A stretch of DNA of 64,000 bases. Source: Nitrospirales bacterium (GTDB lineage Bacteria > Nitrospirota > Nitrospiria > Nitrospirales > UBA8639). Below the pieces are notes generated by a model. It made no database searches. It saw only the letters and a program-made list of their open reading frames with translations, and had not been told where the DNA came from. The position numbers and the translations under genes were made by a program. Shown here piece after piece: positions 60,608-64,000 of this stretch (its first letter is position 1; each line of letters starts with the position of its first letter). The DNA is taken from assembly GCA_021604105.1 (NCBI GenBank), contig BQIW01000012.1:1-64000 (forward strand), in the 5' to 3' direction.

Positions 60608-61545
60608 TGGGTGGTTCGGGTGGGGGAGGAATTTTTTCTGGGAGAAGCAGTCCGGGAGATTTGCGTCGCCAGGTCCGTGATTCAGAAAATCGTGCGACTA
60701 ATGAAGAATTCGCTACACAAGTTGCTCAGCTGATAGATGCTGAGTTAGGTACTATAAATCAACGAGACAAAGAGGCCATTGGACGACATATCGAAGAGAT
60801 AAAGAGGGCTTTTGGCCATGAAATTGAAGGGTCTCTAAGTCTCTTATTTGGGGGGTCGATTGCCAAGCGGACCTATGTCAATGGTCTAAGTGACGTGGAC
60901 TCAATCGTTATCTTAAACAAATCTGAGTTAGTAGATATGAGCCCAATAGAGGTGAAGAAATACTTTGCTAGGCAATTACAAAGACGGTTCCCAAATACAC
61001 CAGTTGAGATAGGCAACCTAGCTGTCACGATTAAGTTCAGGGATATCGAAATACAATTGTTGCCAGGCGTGAAGGCTGGTCAAGGTGTCCGAATATCTGC
61101 TCCAGATGGATCCAAATGGTCCTCGGTTATCAGGCCAGACAAGTTTGCTACTAAACTGACTGATTTAAACAGAAGCATGAATGGTAAATTAGTTCCCACC
61201 ATTAAGCTTACGAAAAAAATTCTTTCGAAGCTTCCTGAAGATCAACAACTGAGCGGTTACCATGTTGAGTCACTGGCAATAAAAGCCTTTGAGTCTTATG
61301 GGGGGAGCAAGACGACGAAAGAAATGCTGAGGCATTTTTTTGCTAATGCCTCTGAACACATCAAGCTGCCTTTAAGAGATTCTTCAGGGCAGTCCATTCA
61401 TGTGGATGACTACCTTGGGGGCGCAGGGAATTTGAAGCGTCGAATCATAGGGGATTCTATCGGAAGGATTTCGCGTAGCATGCAAAATGCAGACGGAGCG
61501 CAATCGACGGATCAATGGGCGGATATTTTAAACATTGAACTGTAG
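60607..61545 (+). CDS. CD-NTase (SMODS-type cyclic-oligonucleotide synthase)
   Basis: CD-NTases make cyclic di- or oligonucleotide alarms on phage infection. The 312-residue protein has the nucleotidyltransferase GS motif and Asp pair in LLFGGSIAKRTYVNGLSDVD (about residues 78-97), and the third Asp-like residue in FRDIEIQLLPGVK. The C-terminal helical part has TIKLTKKILSKL and HVESLAIKAFESYGG, as in OAS-like enzymes. The N terminus is strikingly Gly-rich (MGGSGGGGIFSGRSSPG). ATG 60607 overlaps the TGT-like stop and follows GGAGGAGG. It is the alarm synthase of the CBASS operon. Confidence 0.9.
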   Translation: MGGSGGGGIFSGRSSPGDLRRQVRDSENRATNEEFATQVAQLIDAELGTINQRDKEAIGRHIEEIKRAFGHEIEGSLSLLFGGSIAKRTYVNGLSDVDSIVILNKSELVDMSPIEVKKYFARQLQRRFPNTPVEIGNLAVTIKFRDIEIQLLPGVKAGQGVRISAPDGSKWSSVIRPDKFATKLTDLNRSMNGKLVPTIKLTKKILSKLPEDQQLSGYHVESLAIKAFESYGGSKTTKEMLRHFFANASEHIKLPLRDSSGQSIHVDDYLGGAGNLKRRIIGDSIGRISRSMQNADGAQSTDQWADILNIEL

Positions 61546-61548
61546 ACA

Positions 61549-62121
61549 ATGAAACCAGAGGAAATAGAGCGACGGTTTCGCGTTGCAGATCAGATGGTCA
61601 CCATGTACACAGTATTACGCGATCGATACCTGGCAAGAGCAACATGGCTAACTCTAAGCATAATGGGATCATCCGTTATCCTATGTGCGTGTACCTTTCT
61701 GCAAGATAATGCGCTCGTATTGGTTGGTCTATCTCCACAGGGAAAAAAGGTTGTACTTGGAGTCTTCTCAAGCTTAATTCTCTTTCTTTCAATCGCGGAG
61801 CTTAAGGTGGATTGGAAACAGCGCTCCAGCCTTTACAGAGAAGCCGCTAAGAATGTGGCTGGCTTAAAGGCACAGTACCGAAATGTGAGAAATTCAAACG
61901 AACATCTATCCTCCGAGATGATTCATGAATTGGCTAATCAATACAATTCTATCATGGCTAATTTGCCGGGTGTGCCTGACTTGCAGTTTGCAAAGCTGAA
62001 GGCGTATCACCTGAAAAAAATAAAGTTGAGCAAGATGATAGACCTGAATCCAGGATGCCCGCTATGGTTTCTAAGATTAAAGTTGATGTGGGAGGGAAGT
62101 TCTGGGAAGAGGAAGGACTAG
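61549..62121 (+). CDS. Two-TM SLATT-type CBASS effector
   Basis: The 190-residue protein has two central hydrophobic helices (about 33-53, TLSIMGSSVILCACTFL, and 66-86, VVLGVFSSLILFLSIAEL). They are flanked by helices containing FRVADQMVTMYTVLRDRYLA and DWKQRSSLYREAAKNVAGLK. This is the SLATT layout (SMODS and SLOG-associating two-TM effector). Such proteins are thought to form pores when bound by the cyclic nucleotide. It begins three bases after the CD-NTase stop. Confidence 0.82.
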   Translation: MKPEEIERRFRVADQMVTMYTVLRDRYLARATWLTLSIMGSSVILCACTFLQDNALVLVGLSPQGKKVVLGVFSSLILFLSIAELKVDWKQRSSLYREAAKNVAGLKAQYRNVRNSNEHLSSEMIHELANQYNSIMANLPGVPDLQFAKLKAYHLKKIKLSKMIDLNPGCPLWFLRLKLMWEGSSGKRKD

Positions 62122-62166
62122 CTAACCTCAAGGTTCTTTTATGAGAGCCAAATATAAATATACCCC

Positions 62167-62808
62167 ATGACTGCAACCTTCCCAATAAAGCTGGCAAGTG
62201 CATACTTGACCGCGAAAGAAAAAGTAATTGCCTTAGGGTTTGCTCCTGAGATCGATTGGCAACATAACCTTTCCTTCAAGGACCTGACTGAAACTCTCTT
62301 TCTGGGAGAAGCTGCTTGGGTAATTCTGTCTTCCGGCATGAGAGAAACAGTAATTAGAGCAAAGTTTCCTGCTGTTTCAGTAGCTTTTTGTGGGTGGGAA
62401 AGCGCACGGATGATTGTTACTCGCAAAGCTGCATGTAGACAGAAGGCCCTCTGTGTATTTGCTCATACAGGAAAAATTGAATCAATTTTTCAGGTGGCAG
62501 AAGAGGTGTATCAGAAGGGCTTTTCAGAGGTTAAAAGGCTGTTGGCAGTATATGGGGTTGAGTATATAAACAGGTTTCCGTACATGGGCCCAGCAACTTC
62601 TCTACACCTTGCCAAGAACATTGGCCTCCCTGTGGTAAAGCCTGATCGTCATATTTTGCGCGTTACAAAGGTGACTGGCTATAACACCCCCGAAGATATG
62701 TGCAATGCGATAGCTGGAGTTATTGGAGATAAAATATCGGTCATTGATCTCGTTATCTGGCGATACGCAACCCTAAATAAAAATTATCTCTCCCTTTTTT
62801 CCATTTGA
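62167..62808 (+). CDS. HhH-GPD glycosylase-like protein (Cap11/OGG-like)
   Basis: The 213-residue protein has the helix-hairpin-helix region INRFPYMGPATSLHLAKNIG and the GPD-like segment LPVVKPDRHILRVTKVTGYN, ending with VIDLVIWRYA. This is a DNA glycosylase-type fold, and the Asp of KPDRH would be the catalytic residue. It lacks the usual Lys before the hairpin, so lyase activity is uncertain. An OGG-type protein (Cap11) is an optional part of type IV CBASS. It follows the SLATT gene by 45 bases. Confidence 0.8.
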   Translation: MTATFPIKLASAYLTAKEKVIALGFAPEIDWQHNLSFKDLTETLFLGEAAWVILSSGMRETVIRAKFPAVSVAFCGWESARMIVTRKAACRQKALCVFAHTGKIESIFQVAEEVYQKGFSEVKRLLAVYGVEYINRFPYMGPATSLHLAKNIGLPVVKPDRHILRVTKVTGYNTPEDMCNAIAGVIGDKISVIDLVIWRYATLNKNYLSLFSI

Positions 62809-62982
62809 ATTCAAACGTAGAGTTTTGACCTTTTTGGCTCGTCCGTGCGGCCTTGGGAGAAAACTCGTGCAGAAATTTCGTCTCGCATAGGGCGTTTCGG
62901 CGGTGTCGCAGATCATTAGCGAGGAAATATTCTTGATCTGGCCGCGAGCTTGGCGAAGCATCTGGCCAAGGAGAGCGGGGTT

Positions 62983-63025
62983 GGCTGGGCTTAGATCTTT
63001 CGGTTCACCCAAGATGACAATTTTT
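62983..63025. repeat. Imperfect direct repeat, copy 1
   Basis: GGCTGGGCTTAGATCTTTCG then GTTCACCCAAGATGACAATT recurs with few changes at 63399-63440. The two copies bracket about 370 bases containing the inverted repeats. Confidence 0.75.
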
Positions 63026-63111
63026 CTCGGATATGTTTTTTTCAATATCTTTTGTTTCCTTAGGGTTGATTGGTCATTGCCTCTGCTCCGACGCCTTCCG
63101 GCTGGCCCACA

Positions 63112-63190
63112 GGAGGGACGCTCTTCTCAGTTGGCGGGCCTTGTTTGAGCCTTGCGAGTTGGACCGCCTCCTCATAATTAGCGTCCCTCC
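63112..63190. repeat. Inverted repeat with nested stem
   Basis: GGAGGGACGCT (63112-63122) is the perfect reverse complement of AGCGTCCCTCC (63180-63190). Inside, GGCGG (63133-63137) pairs with CCGCC (63164-63168). The arms are 57 bases apart. The element may be a small mobile or REP-like sequence. Confidence 0.65.
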
Positions 63191-63226
63191 GCTCTCATGA
63201 AGCCAGACGGGGCGTCCATGGTTTTG

Positions 63227-63277
63227 GGCCCTTTTGCCGAAACAAAAGGGCCTCGTCTGCCGGGGCGAAACCCGGCA
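63227..63277. repeat. Two adjacent perfect hairpins
   Basis: GGCCCTTTTG/CAAAAGGGCC (63227-63236 / 63243-63252) has loop CCGAAA, and TGCCGGG/CCCGGCA (63258-63264 / 63271-63277) has loop GCGAAA. Both loops end in GAAA. Such paired stems are typical of structured intergenic repeats rather than terminators, because no T-tract follows. Confidence 0.7.
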
Positions 63278-63398
63278 ACACAGAACATCACGAGGACACG
63301 AGAGTGCGTACACACCATGAATGTGTGTACCTGCCAATACGATTTACGGGCAAAACTTAAGAGGGATTCTCAACGATGGAAAACGCGAGTGTGATGTA

Positions 63399-63440
63399 GG
63401 CTGGGCTCGGATCTTTCGTTTCACTCAAGATGACAAATTT
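63399..63440. repeat. Imperfect direct repeat, copy 2
   Basis: GGCTGGGCTCGGATCTTTCG then TTTCACTCAAGATGACAAAT matches copy 1 at 62983-63025 with about five differences over roughly 40 bases. Confidence 0.75.
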
Positions 63441-63482
63441 TAGGGTACGCTTTTCCCACATTCTTTTAGGGTTTGGTAAATT

Positions 63483-63686
63483 TTATGGGACTACTGGCAG
63501 TTCAATGTGGGATGGGCGAGCGGCAGTGTGCCACACCTCCCATAAAGGTACCGGCCCATCCAAGTTTTGGAAATGATGGTTGTCGGCTCCTGCCAGGGCG
63601 ATGCGGATGCGATGTCCTTTCTTGAATTGGTAGGACGTGGGAAGGCTCTCGACTAGCAGAAGCTTGAGGTTAGCTCTCCCAACCAA
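63483..63686 (-). pseudogene. C-terminal remnant of a CocE/NonD family hydrolase
   Basis: The minus-strand frame encodes about 67 residues: LVESLPTSYQFKKGHRIRIA followed by LAGADNHHFQ and HTAARPSHIELPVVP. This is the end of the X-Pro dipeptidyl-peptidase/CocE-NonD hydrolase beta-jellyroll domain (in intact members: PF-HVFRAGHRIR-SIAGAD...PS-I-LPVI). The catalytic alpha/beta-hydrolase part is absent, and the sequence upstream turns into unrelated DNA near 63690. It is best seen as a truncated gene. Confidence 0.72.
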
Positions 63687-63738
63687 TATCTAGAAATTTC
63701 ATCGTGGGTGATGGCGATTCCTTCTCGCTTCTTATGCT

Positions 63739-64000
63739 TCAGATCTGGCGGTTTGCCGTGACGGCGAGGCGAAATCCTAACGCGTGGAGGAGGGCATCGA
63801 GGCTTTTGAGTTCAGGATTGCCCCGTTCGGAGAGTATTTTGTACAAGCTTTCGCGGTTGAGCTTGGCCTTTTCGGCCAGTTGGGCCACCCCCCCCTGAGC
63901 TTCCGCCACATTCCTTAATGCCAGCAAGAACAATTCGGGATCGCCCTCCTCCAGCGCCGCGTTCAGATATTCTCCGGCCTCACCGGCATCACGTAGACTT
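63739..64000 (-). CDS. HigA-type addiction-module antidote protein, partial
   Basis: The frame ends at 63739 (minus strand) and is open to the window edge. It reads EYLNAALEEGDPELFLLALR, then NVAEAQGGVAQLAEKAKLNR, ESLYKILSERGNPELKSLDA and LLHALGFRLAV. This is the COG3636 family of helix-turn-helix antidotes. The N terminus and any RelE/HigB-like toxin would lie beyond base 64000, since the toxin gene usually precedes the antidote. It neighbours the CBASS region. Confidence 0.85.
   Translation of the reverse strand, partial: SLRDAGEAGEYLNAALEEGDPELFLLALRNVAEAQGGVAQLAEKAKLNRESLYKILSERGNPELKSLDALLHALGFRLAVTANRQI

Larger units (their letters stand above)
62809..63482. other. Repeat-rich gene-free stretch downstream of CBASS
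   Basis: No gene is supported on either strand. The region contains the long inverted repeat 63112-63190, two strong hairpins at 63227-63277 and an imperfect direct repeat (62983-63025 and 63399-63440). It looks like a mosaic of non-coding repeats, and its ends may mark insertion boundaries. Confidence 0.6.

Noticed and set aside
63074-63394. Short coding frames in the repeat region
   Set aside because: Both strands give frames that follow the hairpins, with no ribosome binding site. They are repeat-derived translations, not genes.
1-64000. CRISPR arrays, rRNA genes, complete insertion sequences
   Set aside because: No regularly spaced repeats, no rRNA signature and no transposase frame were seen.

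Overview
The window is a bacterial chromosome segment. My best guess is the phylum Nitrospirota, close to Nitrospira. The grounds are protein character, the order aroC-aroB-(GAF-ANTAR)-nadE-glnD, an intergenic repeat at 20741-20858 of a kind I associate with Nitrospira genomes, and a cytochrome/ferritin/Fur region. This is recognition from memory, not a database result.

Layout. (1) 1-15743: a long plus-strand S10-spc-alpha ribosomal superoperon, from the end of tuf through rpsJ...rpsC...secY-adk-map-infA-rpmJ-rpsM-rpsK-rpsD-rpoA-rplQ. (2) 15931-20582: envelope biogenesis and regulation (lptC, lptA, lptB, rpoN, rapZ). (3) 21114-23916: type IV pilus genes pilMNOP without an adjacent pilQ. (4) 24162-32537: aroC, aroB, a GAF-GAF-ANTAR regulator, glutamine-dependent nadE and glnD. 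Between the ANTAR gene and nadE lies a compact promoter plus leader that matches an ANTAR dual-hexaloop antitermination switch. (5) 32971-35106: a zinc ribbon, a small hypothetical, a membrane PIN-TRAM protein and a peroxiredoxin-like protein, all on the minus strand. (6) 35239-49360: an iron/redox island. It holds three Fur-box-like sites, two tandem bacterioferritins with complementary ligand losses, a broken cupredoxin gene, two peroxiredoxin-like paralogues, a large di-haem peroxidase-type cytochrome, a lipoprotein/FMN-binding/four-helix membrane protein operon, a porin, ApbE flavin transferase, a His-rich Spy/CpxP-like protein and Fur. (7) 49474-53185: a Panacea-like protein, a ComEA-type helix-hairpin-helix protein, an M32 carboxypeptidase and an O-methyltransferase. 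(8) 53387-64000: an accessory defence region.

The defence region holds two adjacent systems of visibly different base composition. The first is GC-rich (53387-57781): a TIR/deoxyribosyltransferase-like + TPR + SLOG-like protein, a patatin-like phospholipase, and a TIR domain fused to a degenerate receiver domain. I do not recognise this trio as a named system. The second is AT-richer (58970-62808): a QueC-like enzyme, a TGT-like enzyme, a CD-NTase, a two-TM SLATT-type effector and a HhH-GPD glycosylase-like protein. That is the gene set of type IV CBASS. Its QueC-like gene needs a -1 frameshift in an A8 run to join start codon to ATP-binding loop. The right edge carries repeat-like DNA, a hydrolase remnant and the end of a HigA-type antitoxin.

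The strongest regulatory finding is the ANTAR leader. It would tie glutamine-dependent NAD synthesis and PII uridylylation to a GAF-sensed signal. The strongest candidate for something undescribed is the TIR/TPR/SLOG-patatin-TIR/receiver module.
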